Shown here one piece after another: positions 35,548 through 42,495 of a stretch of DNA of 64,000 nt. The stretch is from positions 2,046,001 through 2,110,000 of the forward strand of contig NZ_CP121194.1 of assembly GCF_039993895.1 (NCBI RefSeq), in the 5' to 3' direction. Position numbers and translations under genes: made by a program. A model generated the notes under the pieces. The model was not told where the DNA came from, did not search any database, and saw only the letters and a list, made by a program, of their open reading frames with translations. Position 1 is the stretch's first letter. Each line of letters begins with the position of its first letter. The stretch is from Edaphobacter paludis. Its GTDB lineage: Bacteria > Acidobacteriota > Terriglobia > Terriglobales > Acidobacteriaceae.

Positions 35548-35584
35548 AGAGTACAGATCGAGATGTACTTACCGGAGGGGCAGG

Positions 35585-35974
35585 TTGCGAGCATTAATTA
35601 TTGACGATTCAGCAGTGATGAGAAAGGTGATCGAACGGGCACTGCGCCAGGCCGGACTCGAACTCACCGAAGTGTTGCAGGCGTCGAACGGAGAAGAGGC
35701 TCTGCAGGCCCTGCGCGACGAGAGCGGCAAGCCCAACTCGCTGGCTTTGATCCTCAGCGATATTAATATGCCGGTCATGGACGGCCTGCAGTTTCTTGAA
35801 CAGCGCCGTGACGAGAGACTCGCGCCGGGCGTTCCTGTCGTCATGATCACGACCGAAGGAAGTGAGCCGTTGGTTCTGCGAGCCATCTCCGCAGGGGCAC
35901 AGGGCTATATCTGCAAGCCCTTCACCGCGGAGCAAGTAAAGGCGCGCGTCGTGCCATTGCTGCCAGCAGCCTAA
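35585..35974 (+). CDS. cheY: CheY-like single-domain response regulator
   Basis: 129 residues from a TTG start with GGAGG six bases upstream. It is a receiver domain only: acidic pair in IIDDSAVMRK, phosphoacceptor Asp in LILSDINMPVMDGL near residue 57, Thr in MITTEGSE, and Lys in YICKPFTAEQ. CheY-type proteins carry phosphoryl groups from CheA to the flagellar switch. The context (next to flagellar genes, its own sigma-28 promoter, followed by cheX) supports chemotaxis, though no cheA is in view. Confidence 0.85.
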   Translation: MRALIIDDSAVMRKVIERALRQAGLELTEVLQASNGEEALQALRDESGKPNSLALILSDINMPVMDGLQFLEQRRDERLAPGVPVVMITTEGSEPLVLRAISAGAQGYICKPFTAEQVKARVVPLLPAA

Positions 35975-36022
35975 CGTCACGCATTGCGACTGGAACCAAT
36001 TTCTAAAATCTAAAGAGGACAC

Positions 36023-36493
36023 ATGTTGGCAACCGGAAACCCCACCCCGCAGAACGAAATGGTCAACCGTCTCGACTCGGCCGTCTCCGAGGTCTTCGAG
36101 ATGATGCTTGAACGAAGCTGCGACCCCATGGATGGAGACGTCCACATCGTCGACGGCAGAATTGTAGCCCGCATTCAATTCACCGGCGCTGTCTCCGGCG
36201 AGTGCATCCTGTACGCCAGCCCCGCTACCGCCGCCGTCACCGCCGAAGCTCTGCTCGGAACCGCATCCTCCGAGCCCTGCGATCCCATGGTCGATGACGC
36301 CATTGGCGAGCTATGCAACATGATCGCCGGCGGGTGGAAGAGCAAGCTCGAACATCCACAAGCGGGATGTTTGATCTCCGTTCCCGCCGTGACCCGCGAA
36401 GGTCTCGTTGCCCTGGAAGGAAAGTTTGGCACAAAATTCAGCCGCACCTACTCCTTCCAGGGCAACATCTTCGGCATTGTTCTCGCCTTTTAG
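36023..36493 (+). CDS. cheX: CheX-like CheY-P phosphatase
   Basis: 156 residues. The CheC/CheX fold is marked by the E-x2-N phosphatase motif in DAIGELCNMIAGGWKSKL near residue 100. An earlier segment (FTGAVSGECILYASPATA) provides the beta sheet, and the C-terminus ends in a beta strand (FQGNIFGIVLAF). CheX removes phosphate from CheY-P to end the signal. It lies 48 bases after the response regulator and presumably shares its FliA-dependent transcript. Confidence 0.85.
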   Translation: MLATGNPTPQNEMVNRLDSAVSEVFEMMLERSCDPMDGDVHIVDGRIVARIQFTGAVSGECILYASPATAAVTAEALLGTASSEPCDPMVDDAIGELCNMIAGGWKSKLEHPQAGCLISVPAVTREGLVALEGKFGTKFSRTYSFQGNIFGIVLAF

Positions 36494-36509
36494 AAAGCAG
36501 ACAACGTCT

Positions 36510-37049
36510 TTATGCGCTCTTTTGCTTCACCAGTTCAAGATCAAGCTCGATCTTGACATCATCACCCAGCATGACGCCGCCCGTCTCGAGCATCGCATTC
36601 CAGGTCAGCCCAAAATCGCTGCGCTTGATCTTCGTCGAACCCGAAGCGCCGATCCTCAAGTTGCCCCAGGGATCTTTCGCTTCGTCCGACGGGCCTTCGA
36701 CCTTCAGCACTACTTCTTTTGTCACTCCCAGAATCGTAAGGCCGCCGGTCACCTTCAACTCTCCGTCGCCCGCCGATTCCACCTTGTTGCTTTTGAAAGC
36801 GATAGACGGATACTTCTCGGCGTGAAAAAACTCCGCGCTCTTCACATGGGCGTCGCGATTCTCATCGCGCGTGTTCAGCGAGTGGACATCGATCTCCGCC
36901 TGAATGCTGGTATTCGCAAGATTCTCCGGATCGTAAACCACCGTGCCTTTGACGCTCTTGAAGTCGCCGCGCACATTCGAAATCATGAGGTGGCGGATCG
37001 TAAATTGCGCACTCGAGTGCGCAGGGTCTATTTCATAAACAGTCTTCAT
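36510..37049 (-). CDS. yceI: YceI-family lipocalin-like protein
   Basis: 179 residues with no signal peptide (starts MKTVYEIDPAHSSAQFTIRH). The YceI pattern is complete: VRGDFKSVKGTVVYD, DVHSLNTRDENRDAHVKSAEFF, KYPSIAFKS, LTILGVTKEV, RSDFGLTW and DDVKIELDLEL. The beta barrel binds isoprenoid-like lipids in characterised members. The usual periplasmic signal is missing, so this copy should be cytoplasmic. It is the last gene of a marR-pirin-yceI run. Confidence 0.9.
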   Translation of the reverse strand: MKTVYEIDPAHSSAQFTIRHLMISNVRGDFKSVKGTVVYDPENLANTSIQAEIDVHSLNTRDENRDAHVKSAEFFHAEKYPSIAFKSNKVESAGDGELKVTGGLTILGVTKEVVLKVEGPSDEAKDPWGNLRIGASGSTKIKRSDFGLTWNAMLETGGVMLGDDVKIELDLELVKQKSA

Positions 37050-37138
37050 TGATCTTTCTCCTTGGTTGAATTGCCTGAATTAACTTTCTTGTTGTCTGAT
37101 CTAAGCTCAGTCTGTTGCATCTCGGTGAAAAGGCTGCT

Positions 37139-38023
37139 TTATGCAAGCTGCCCCATCTTTCCCGCCTTGTAGTCCTCCATCGCTTGCACCAACTCTTCGC
37201 GCGTGTTCATCACGAACGGTCCATAGCTGGCAACTGGCTCGGCAATCGGTTCCCCGCTCAGCACCAGCAGCGTGGAATCCTCTTTCGCTTCAATCCCGAC
37301 GCCAACTCCCGAGGCACTCAACACCGCAATCCGGGCTTCGCCCATCAGCGAGTGCGGGCCGCCCTGATGCTCATGGATCGAAACATCTCCCTTTCTCAAC
37401 ACAACCGCGGCTTGATGTCCCTCCGTCAAAGGAATCTCAATCCTCTCTCCCGACTTCAGCACCACGTCGAACACATTGATCGGCGTAACCGTGCGCGCAG
37501 CGCCCTTGATTCCATTCCACTCCCCGGCAATCACACGCGCATGTCCGCCAGTCTCAAACTTCACAACCGGAATCTGCTCCTTCGTAATTGCCTGGTAGCG
37601 AGGCTTCGACATCTTCTCCGCTTTCGGCAAGTTCACCCAGAGCTGGACCATCTCGAAAACGCCGCCCTTGCGAGCGAACTCCTTCTCATGCATCTCTTCA
37701 TGCACTACGCCCGAAGCCGCCGTCATCCACTGCACATCGCCCGGATAGATCACCCCCGAGTTCCCCGCCGAGTCGCGATGTTCAACCGAGCCCTGATATG
37801 CAATCGTGACCGTCTCGAAACCGCGGTGCGGATGCTGCCCCACACCCGGAGTCTTGCTCGACGCCTTGAACTCGGTCGGCCCCGCATAATCGAGCATCAG
37901 GAACGGATTGACCTCTGCTTCCAGGCCATTCGATGGAAACAGGTTTCGCACCGGAAAGCCGTCCCCAACCCAGTGGTTCGACCCCGCGCCATAAGTGCCC
38001 AATACCTTTTTCTGTTCTGTCAT
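37139..38023 (-). CDS. Pirin-family bicupin protein
   Basis: 294 residues. The N-terminal cupin carries metal ligands in GVGQHPHRGFETVT and VVHEEMHEKE, with the typical LMLDYAGPTEF before them. The C-terminal cupin (SGVGVGIEAKEDSTLLVLSG) lacks ligands, as usual. Pirins act as iron-binding regulators or quercetin 2,3-dioxygenases. It lies between marR (40 bases) and yceI (89 bases) on the same strand, an arrangement often seen in redox-stress operons under a MarR repressor. Confidence 0.9.
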   Translation of the reverse strand: MTEQKKVLGTYGAGSNHWVGDGFPVRNLFPSNGLEAEVNPFLMLDYAGPTEFKASSKTPGVGQHPHRGFETVTIAYQGSVEHRDSAGNSGVIYPGDVQWMTAASGVVHEEMHEKEFARKGGVFEMVQLWVNLPKAEKMSKPRYQAITKEQIPVVKFETGGHARVIAGEWNGIKGAARTVTPINVFDVVLKSGERIEIPLTEGHQAAVVLRKGDVSIHEHQGGPHSLMGEARIAVLSASGVGVGIEAKEDSTLLVLSGEPIAEPVASYGPFVMNTREELVQAMEDYKAGKMGQLA

Positions 38024-38063
38024 GGTTTGCTCCTTCTCTCGTACTTCAACGCCAACATCGGTT

Positions 38064-38525
38064 TCAAAACTTCTCCTCTGCCGCTCGCCCCAATCGACGC
38101 AGCGCCTTAATCAAAGCCGCCCGCTCTTCAACTGGAAATTCCGAAACGGCATTCTCCATTGCCTCCCGATGGTCGGCAAATACCCTCTCGATCAACTCCC
38201 TGCCGGTCTCCGTCAGGTGAATAATCCACGATCGTCGATCCTCTGGGTCATCCTGCCGAGTCACCAAGCCCTTCGCCTCCAGCCTGTCGACCGCCGCCGT
38301 CATGGACCCGCTGGTCAAGAGCACCTTGGCTCCGATCTGCTTCACGCTCAGTGGTCCTCGATGGAGCAGCGCCTCCAGAACACCGAAGTCGCTTTGCCCT
38401 ATACCGAATCCACGAATGTTCCGCAGAGCGTGGGCCTCCACCGAACGCGCCGCCTTCGATAGCACCAGCCATAGATGAACTCCGCTGAGGTCTGGCTCTT
38501 TCTCGTGTTTTGTCGGATTGTTCAT
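38064..38525 (-). CDS. MarR-family transcriptional regulator
   Basis: 153 residues. The winged helix is clear: SDFGVLEALLHRGPLSVKQIGAKV, SGSMTAAVDRLEAKGLV (recognition helix) and RQDDPEDRRSWIIHLTETG (wing with the conserved DxRS motif). Dimerisation helices flank it. No Cys is present, so it is not an OhrR-type thiol sensor, and a small phenolic or quinone-like ligand is likelier. It probably represses its own operon (marR-pirin-yceI) from the palindrome 17 bases upstream. Confidence 0.9.
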   Translation of the reverse strand: MNNPTKHEKEPDLSGVHLWLVLSKAARSVEAHALRNIRGFGIGQSDFGVLEALLHRGPLSVKQIGAKVLLTSGSMTAAVDRLEAKGLVTRQDDPEDRRSWIIHLTETGRELIERVFADHREAMENAVSEFPVEERAALIKALRRLGRAAEEKF

Positions 38526-38542
38526 GTCTTGAAGTATAGATG

Positions 38543-38554
38543 CTTGATATCAAG
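38543..38554. promoter_or_regulatory. Perfect palindrome, candidate MarR operator
   Basis: CTTGATATCAAG is a perfect 12-bp palindrome 17 bases upstream of the marR start. Outer half-sites TTGAA (38529-38533) and TTCAA (38562-38566) add further symmetry. Its size and AT-rich centre fit MarR-family operators. Confidence 0.65.
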
Positions 38555-38630
38555 ATAAAGATTCAAAGCAAGAATTCTGCCTACCTCGATATCGGTAATT
38601 CTTTACCATCTCGCAGCCGACCCCTCCCTG

Positions 38631-38719
38631 AAACCCTTGACACCTCGGCTACAATTAAATCAGAGAGAAAACAGGAGACCCGGCAAACCGCCGGGTCTTT
38701 TCCTTTAACCGGTCCAGAC
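38631..38719 (+). ncRNA. Composite noncoding element copy 2, hairpin unit (candidate small RNA or mobile noncoding element)
   Basis: Plus strand: CCCTTGACACC, five bases, TACAATTAAA, TCAGA, AAAACAG, then a hairpin (AGACCCGGC / GCCGGGTCT around AAACC, 38676-38698), then TTTTCCTTTAA and CGGTCCAGA. It aligns almost base for base with 13090-13001 on the minus strand. Two stem pairs differ (G-C to A-T and T-A to C-G) while pairing is kept. The hairpin followed by TTTTC would work as a terminator. Confidence 0.5.
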
Positions 38720-38724
38720 CAAAT

Positions 38725-38770
38725 CCGGACTTAAGTACTTTCTTTCTAAGACTTTGAGACTTAAGGTAAT
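38725..38770 (+). repeat. Composite noncoding element copy 2, CTTAAG tail
   Basis: CCGGACTTAAGTACTTTC, then TTTCTAAGACTTTGAGACTT and AAGGTAATG. It aligns with the minus strand of 12874-12934: both have GGACTTAA or AGACTTAA, an AAAGT/TAGA centre and a closing GACTTAAG. It directly follows the hairpin unit, in the same relative orientation as copy 1. With 38631-38719 and the MarR palindrome it accounts for most of the gene-free stretch 38526-38916. Confidence 0.6.
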
Positions 38771-38828
38771 GATTGTATGTTTCACGTAGGATGAGTCAAA
38801 CACACTAAAATCATTGAGAATAGCTAGC

Positions 38829-38877
38829 TTGACACAACAATAAAATCCCACCCCAACCAAAGGATTTATTGTGTCAA
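38829..38877. repeat. Imperfect inverted repeat with TTGACACAA arms
   Basis: The left arm TTGACACAACAATAAAATCC (38829-38848) pairs with the right arm at 38862-38877 (complement TTGACACAATAAATCC), giving 16 pairs with bulges of 3 and 1 around a 13-base loop. It lies 40 bases past the stop of the minus-strand gene at 38917, at the edge of the AT-rich islet. It may be a transcription-ending hairpin or the remnant of a mobile-element end. Confidence 0.55.
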
Positions 38878-38916
38878 CTCCTCCCTTCGGCACCATCGAA
38901 CGCCTTTATGTGGACA

Positions 38917-39228
38917 TTATTCCTGCCAACGGGCGCTGGCCTGCGTGTTCGGTAGCTGCATGGAATCATCCACAAATATCAAATCAGCCCGTTCGACAAT
39001 TGTTCCTTCGTTACATTTACGACCATTCGCGTCCAGATTCTCGCAAAGACCTGGAGATAACAGTCCGAGTTCTGGCTCGTCTGCACTACGCAAATCTTCT
39101 AGTGTCGCGTCGGTTTTTAACCAGATATGACCGAGTTGGACGGGCAATCCACAACGGTTGCAGGGTATGCCGAAACTATATTTATGACGTTTTTCTGTGT
39201 TTACATCGGGCTGGACTGATTCGCTCAT
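38917..39228 (-). CDS. Small Cys-containing hypothetical protein
   Basis: 103 residues (MSESVQPDVNTEKRHKYSFG ... QLPNTQASARWQE). It contains C-x2-C in IPCNRCGLPVQLGH and further Cys in PGLCENL and GRKCNEG, which could form a zinc site. Composition is balanced and soluble. A plus-strand ORF (38871-39242) covers the same bases and has a fair ribosome site, but its composition is poor, so the strand is not certain. It belongs to the low-GC islet. No family is recognised. Confidence 0.45.
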   Translation of the reverse strand: MSESVQPDVNTEKRHKYSFGIPCNRCGLPVQLGHIWLKTDATLEDLRSADEPELGLLSPGLCENLDANGRKCNEGTIVERADLIFVDDSMQLPNTQASARWQE

Positions 39229-39245
39229 ACGCGGAAGAATAACGC

Positions 39246-39407
39246 ATGGAAGACGAAACTCTCTACGATAAAGACAAGTTTGAGAAGGTATTAAGGCGAA
39301 TGATCGAGATGAAGCCGATACCGTTCAAAGATGCCGTTGCCAAACCAAAACTGAAGAAGGATGGAACGCTTAGAAAGCCCAATTCTGTCCAGAAAATGGA
39401 CAAATAG
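39246..39407 (+). CDS. 53-residue basic hypothetical protein
   Basis: MEDETLYDKDKFEKVLRRMI, followed by a Lys/Pro-rich tail (EMKPIPFKDAVAKPK, LKKDGTLRKP). GGAAGAA lies about seven bases upstream. It has an N-terminal amphipathic helix and a basic tail. Small proteins of this build often accompany accessory or mobile-element genes, but I cannot name a family. It lies 29 bases before the SieB-like gene on the same strand. Confidence 0.5.
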   Translation: MEDETLYDKDKFEKVLRRMIEMKPIPFKDAVAKPKLKKDGTLRKPNSVQKMDK

Positions 39408-39436
39408 CCTCCCTGTTCCTGGGTTACTCTTGGTGG

Positions 39437-39973
39437 ATGCCACCACCTGTTGATTTGATCGGTACGGTAAGCGCGATAGTCGAATGGGCTAAGGCCCCTG
39501 TTAAAACTATGCTGATTCTGTGTGTCATGTGCGCTTTGGCCTTATTCCTACCCGCATCACGGAGCCAAACATTCATCACCTCGCATGACCTTTGGTTCTG
39601 GGGAGGATTGTTCTTTACAGGGTTGTATCTCCTATTCACCGGAATTCACGAGATCGGAAAGAAAGTTGCGATCCCTCTACAGCAGCGGTGCAAGGAAAAG
39701 CGCATGAAGTTCGTTTTGGTTAATCTTCCAGATGACGAGTTTCAAGTTGTACTGCAATACGTCAAGGGAAACAAAACGTCTGTGGACTTTGTAAGCGGTC
39801 GGGCGGACGGAACGCTATTGGATCTTGTAACCAAAGGCGTTCTTACACGAGGAATTGGTTATGAGAGCGGTTATGCCATTGTGACTTCTTACGAAATAAC
39901 ATCGGAAGCTAATAAATGTGTTCGCGAATCGGACATCCGTCAAGCTTTTCTAAATCGGGGGATGTTGAAGTAA
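39437..39973 (+). CDS. SieB-like (superinfection exclusion B family) membrane protein
   Basis: 178 residues. Two N-terminal membrane helices (about residues 22-39, MLILCVMCALALFLP, and 52-70, LWFWGGLFFTGLYLLF) are followed by a basic stretch and a soluble domain (LPDDEFQVVLQYVKGNKTSVDF ... LLDLVTKGVLTRG). This matches the layout of phage SieB-type proteins: two helices, a basic linker, an L-x-DEE/DDEF helix and a G-V/I-L strand. SieB aborts infection by certain superinfecting phages. The similarity is by pattern only. It sits in a low-GC islet beside a transposase. Confidence 0.5.
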   Translation: MPPPVDLIGTVSAIVEWAKAPVKTMLILCVMCALALFLPASRSQTFITSHDLWFWGGLFFTGLYLLFTGIHEIGKKVAIPLQQRCKEKRMKFVLVNLPDDEFQVVLQYVKGNKTSVDFVSGRADGTLLDLVTKGVLTRGIGYESGYAIVTSYEITSEANKCVRESDIRQAFLNRGMLK

Positions 39974-39981
39974 GAAAAGTA

Positions 39982-40893
39982 TCAAAAGATTAGGTCTTTG
40001 TAAGGCAACGGTTTTCTTTTAGCCATGTTCTCTAGCGTCATCTGGAATAGACAAGGCTGCAAACCACGTCGGTTATAGCGCCAGCAAAACTCACCTAAAT
40101 AGCGGTCTAGGTGATCTTTGGACAATTGGTGATAGTTGCCGACAATCCCACGCTTGAATAGCGAAAATGCATTCTCTACGGTCTGAGTCGAAGTCCAGTT
40201 TTTATCTCTGAGTTCGCGGTGATGGTTGCCAGCTTTGTGTTGTTCCTTCGGAAACATACCCCTGAACTTGAGTGCTCCATCTGTCACGACTTGTTCGGTG
40301 TCTTTGTTCAGATTTTCGCTAACGACGGTACGCACGTGACGAGAATGACCAGACTTCACGGTTTGTAAATGAATGCGGCCATCACGTTCTGCAATGCCCA
40401 CTACGATAGTTTTTGAGTTTTTGGCCGCTTTTACACCCGTTCCACGTTTGCGACCGCCAACATACATCTCGTCAATCTCGACCGTGACAGATTCGCCACC
40501 TAATTTCGTTCCCTTATCTTCCTGCATGGCTTCGCGGATTCTGTGGCACAAATGCCAAGCCGTCTTATAGGAAATTCCAAGATGACGCTGCACCTGGCTT
40601 GCTGAAATGCCCTTCTTTCCTTCAGTCATCAGACAGATAGCCATAAACCATTTCTGAAGTGGGAGATGCGAATCGTGAAAGATGGTGTTTGCTGTGGGGC
40701 TGAAGTGCAAACCACACTCCGCGCACTCAAACTTGCGGTATACCTTGCCAGTTTTGCCTTTGGTTTCGATCAGATAGCACTTGTCGTGGTCGCAAGCTAT
40801 GCACCGTACACCATTCGGCCAACGCTGCTTAATCCAAAACGCTAAGGCGAGTTCTTCAGTAGGAAACGACTTGGCTAGAGAGAAGAGATTCAT
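39982..40893 (-). CDS. IS1595-family (ISXO2-like) transposase
   Basis: 303 residues. An N-terminal zinc ribbon (C31, C34, C57, C60: CIAC ... CAEC) precedes a helix-turn-helix (QVQRHLGISYKTAWHLCHRI) and an RNase H-like catalytic core. That core has D141 (EIDEMYVGG), D205 (VTDGALKF) and E240 with N241 (TVENAFSLFKRG). It appears intact. The start overlaps a 77-residue upstream ORF as ATGA. I could not find convincing terminal inverted repeats, so mobility is unproven. Confidence 0.92.
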   Translation of the reverse strand: MNLFSLAKSFPTEELALAFWIKQRWPNGVRCIACDHDKCYLIETKGKTGKVYRKFECAECGLHFSPTANTIFHDSHLPLQKWFMAICLMTEGKKGISASQVQRHLGISYKTAWHLCHRIREAMQEDKGTKLGGESVTVEIDEMYVGGRKRGTGVKAAKNSKTIVVGIAERDGRIHLQTVKSGHSRHVRTVVSENLNKDTEQVVTDGALKFRGMFPKEQHKAGNHHRELRDKNWTSTQTVENAFSLFKRGIVGNYHQLSKDHLDRYLGEFCWRYNRRGLQPCLFQMTLENMAKRKPLPYKDLIF

Positions 40894-41123
40894 GACTTCA
40901 AACCTTTCGCGGTTCCAGTTATCGGAAGAAAAGATATCGACATTCGAACCGCTGCTAAGTCGTTTAGAGCCGCTGGAGTATATTCCGCAGCGAGTGCTGG
41001 ACGATCTCCCTCCCGAATTGCACCTCTACGTATTAAAGCTCCTTCGAGAGCGTCAACTTTCACCGTTAGTACCTGAATGATTTGCACCATGTCATTCAAA
41101 ACTTGCTTTTCTGCCTGAGTCAT
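40890..41123 (-). CDS. Small coiled-coil protein coupled to the IS1595 transposase
   Basis: 77 residues (MTQAEKQVLNDMVQIIQVLT ... DALEGALIRRGA). The first 30 residues form a heptad-like amphipathic helix. Its stop overlaps the transposase start by four bases, so translation is coupled and the two are part of one element. An accessory or regulatory role in transposition is an inference from this linkage. Confidence 0.6.
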   Translation of the reverse strand: MTQAEKQVLNDMVQIIQVLTVKVDALEGALIRRGAIREGDRPALAAEYTPAALNDLAAVRMSISFLPITGTAKGLKS

Positions 41124-41160
41124 AGCATTGCCTCAAAACTACAAACCCTTTATAGGCTCA

Positions 41161-41214
41161 GACTCACCCTACGTCAAGCATATAATCATTCTTAAGGTAC
41201 AGGAGGGGTATACC
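41161..41214 (+). repeat. Composite noncoding element copy 3, tail only
   Basis: The plus strand ends CATTCTTAAGGTACAGGAGG followed by GGTATACC, aligning with the end of copy 1 (GACTTAAGTACAGGTGGGG-GACC, minus strand). The hairpin unit is absent here; the IS1595 element lies where it would be expected. The remainder of the 271-base gap to the phosphofructokinase holds that gene's terminator. Confidence 0.5.
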
Positions 41215-41333
41215 TCGCAAGTCGAACGGTGGAACGGGATGCATGGGGAGCTTCTGTCTTGAAAGGGGTCCAAGGGGGCTCAGCCCCGATGGCAAATTCA
41301 GGAACCAATCAGGCGTTCCCAAAAACGACAGAA

Positions 41334-41366
41334 AAGCCCCACGTCCGATTTCGGGAGGTGAGGCTT
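41334..41366 (-). terminator. Terminator of the phosphofructokinase gene
   Basis: On the minus strand AAGCCTCAC (41366-41358) pairs with GTGGGGCTT (41342-41334), with one T-G pair, and is followed by TTCTGTCGTTTTTG. It lies 29 bases after the stop codon. Confidence 0.7.
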
Positions 41367-41394
41367 TCGACGTGACGCTACGCAAGTCTGGAAG

Positions 41395-42438
41395 TTAGAC
41401 AGCACTCTTCAATGGCTGCAGGCTCTTTACGACGTCCAGCAGGTCTTGCCCAACCGTACGGGTCTTGGCAATCGCATCGGCAATCGCAATGTCCGAGATC
41501 TGGGTTCCGCGCAGCACCACCAGACGGCCGAACTTGCCTGCATGGACGAGATCAATCGCTGCAACACCATATCGTGTCGCCAGCATCCGGTCATAAGCGG
41601 TAGGTGTACCGCCCCGCTGGGTATGACCCAGGTTCACGCTGCGCGTCTCGTAGCCAGTACGCTTCTCAATCTCTTCGGCGAGCGCCTGACCGATGCCGCT
41701 CAAACGCGGATGGCCAAAGGAGTCAAGCGATGTGTCATGGGTAGCAAGTGGTCCTTCAGGAAACTTTGCGCCTTCGGCTACAACCACAATCGAGAACTTC
41801 TTCCCATGCTCACGACGGTACTTAATCAACCGGCAGGTTTCGTCGATATCGATTGGTACCTCGGGCACTAGAATTACGTCCGCGCCGCCGGCGATTCCGG
41901 AGGTCACGGCGATCCAACCAGCATCGCGCCCCATGACTTCGCAGACGAGCACGCGGTTGTGCGACTCGGCGGTCGAGTGCAGGCGGTCCACCGCCTCCGT
42001 AGCAATCATCACAGCAGTATCGAAACCGAAACAGGCGTCAGTACCACTAAGGTCATTGTCAATCGTCTTGGGAACGCCGACGCAATTGACGCCGCGCTCG
42101 CCGAGTGCCAACGTAATGGACTGGGTATCATCGCCACCAAGAGCGATCAGGGCGTCCAGCTTATTCCGCTTGATCGTCTCCATGCACTTCTCGAAGCCGC
42201 CTTCGACCTTCTTCACGTTGGTGCGCGAAGAGCGCAGGATCGTCCCACCCTTTTGCAGAATTCCGGAGGTCGTCTCCAGTGTCAGCGGCATTGTCACATC
42301 GTCGATAACCCCACGCCAGCCTTCCATGAAGCCGATGAACTCATCGCCATGGTGCTGAATTCCCTTGCGCACTGCAGCGCGAATCACGGCGTTCAATCCA
42401 GGACAATCTCCACCGCCAGTCAACATTCCAATCCGCAT
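41395..42438 (-). CDS. pfp: 6-phosphofructokinase, likely pyrophosphate-dependent
   Basis: 347 residues from the ATG giving MRIGMLTGGGDCPGLN, with AAGGAG upstream. Numbered from this Met, the phosphoryl-donor motif is GGDD with D104, and the second specificity position is K124 in GVPKTIDND. ATP enzymes of the E. coli type have G104 and G124, while D104 plus K124 is the established pattern of PPi-dependent enzymes. The catalytic Asp is in TIDND. It interconverts fructose 6-phosphate and fructose 1,6-bisphosphate in the cytoplasm, reversibly if PPi-dependent. It begins 57 bases after carB on the same strand. Confidence 0.88.
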   Translation of the reverse strand: MRIGMLTGGGDCPGLNAVIRAAVRKGIQHHGDEFIGFMEGWRGVIDDVTMPLTLETTSGILQKGGTILRSSRTNVKKVEGGFEKCMETIKRNKLDALIALGGDDTQSITLALGERGVNCVGVPKTIDNDLSGTDACFGFDTAVMIATEAVDRLHSTAESHNRVLVCEVMGRDAGWIAVTSGIAGGADVILVPEVPIDIDETCRLIKYRREHGKKFSIVVVAEGAKFPEGPLATHDTSLDSFGHPRLSGIGQALAEEIEKRTGYETRSVNLGHTQRGGTPTAYDRMLATRYGVAAIDLVHAGKFGRLVVLRGTQISDIAIADAIAKTRTVGQDLLDVVKSLQPLKSAV

Positions 42439-42495
42439 CAACCATTCTCCTTAGTTTAGACCAACAGAAAAATCATACGCCCGAAGCCCACCAGA

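Noticed and set aside
38637..38655. TTGACA and TACAAT as an ordinary sigma-70 promoter
   Set aside because: The hexamers are only 7 bases apart rather than 16-18, so the standard reading does not hold, although the arrangement itself recurs three times.
38871..39242. 123-codon plus-strand ORF with AAAGGA before a GTG
   Set aside because: The ribosome site is fair and its stop is 3 bases before the 53-residue gene, but the product is unusually rich in Arg, Tyr, His and Cys. The minus-strand ORF reads as a balanced soluble protein, so I kept that one with low confidence.
39974..41170. Terminal inverted repeats and target duplication of the IS1595 element
   Set aside because: I compared the flanks on both sides of the transposase and found only short, unconvincing matches.
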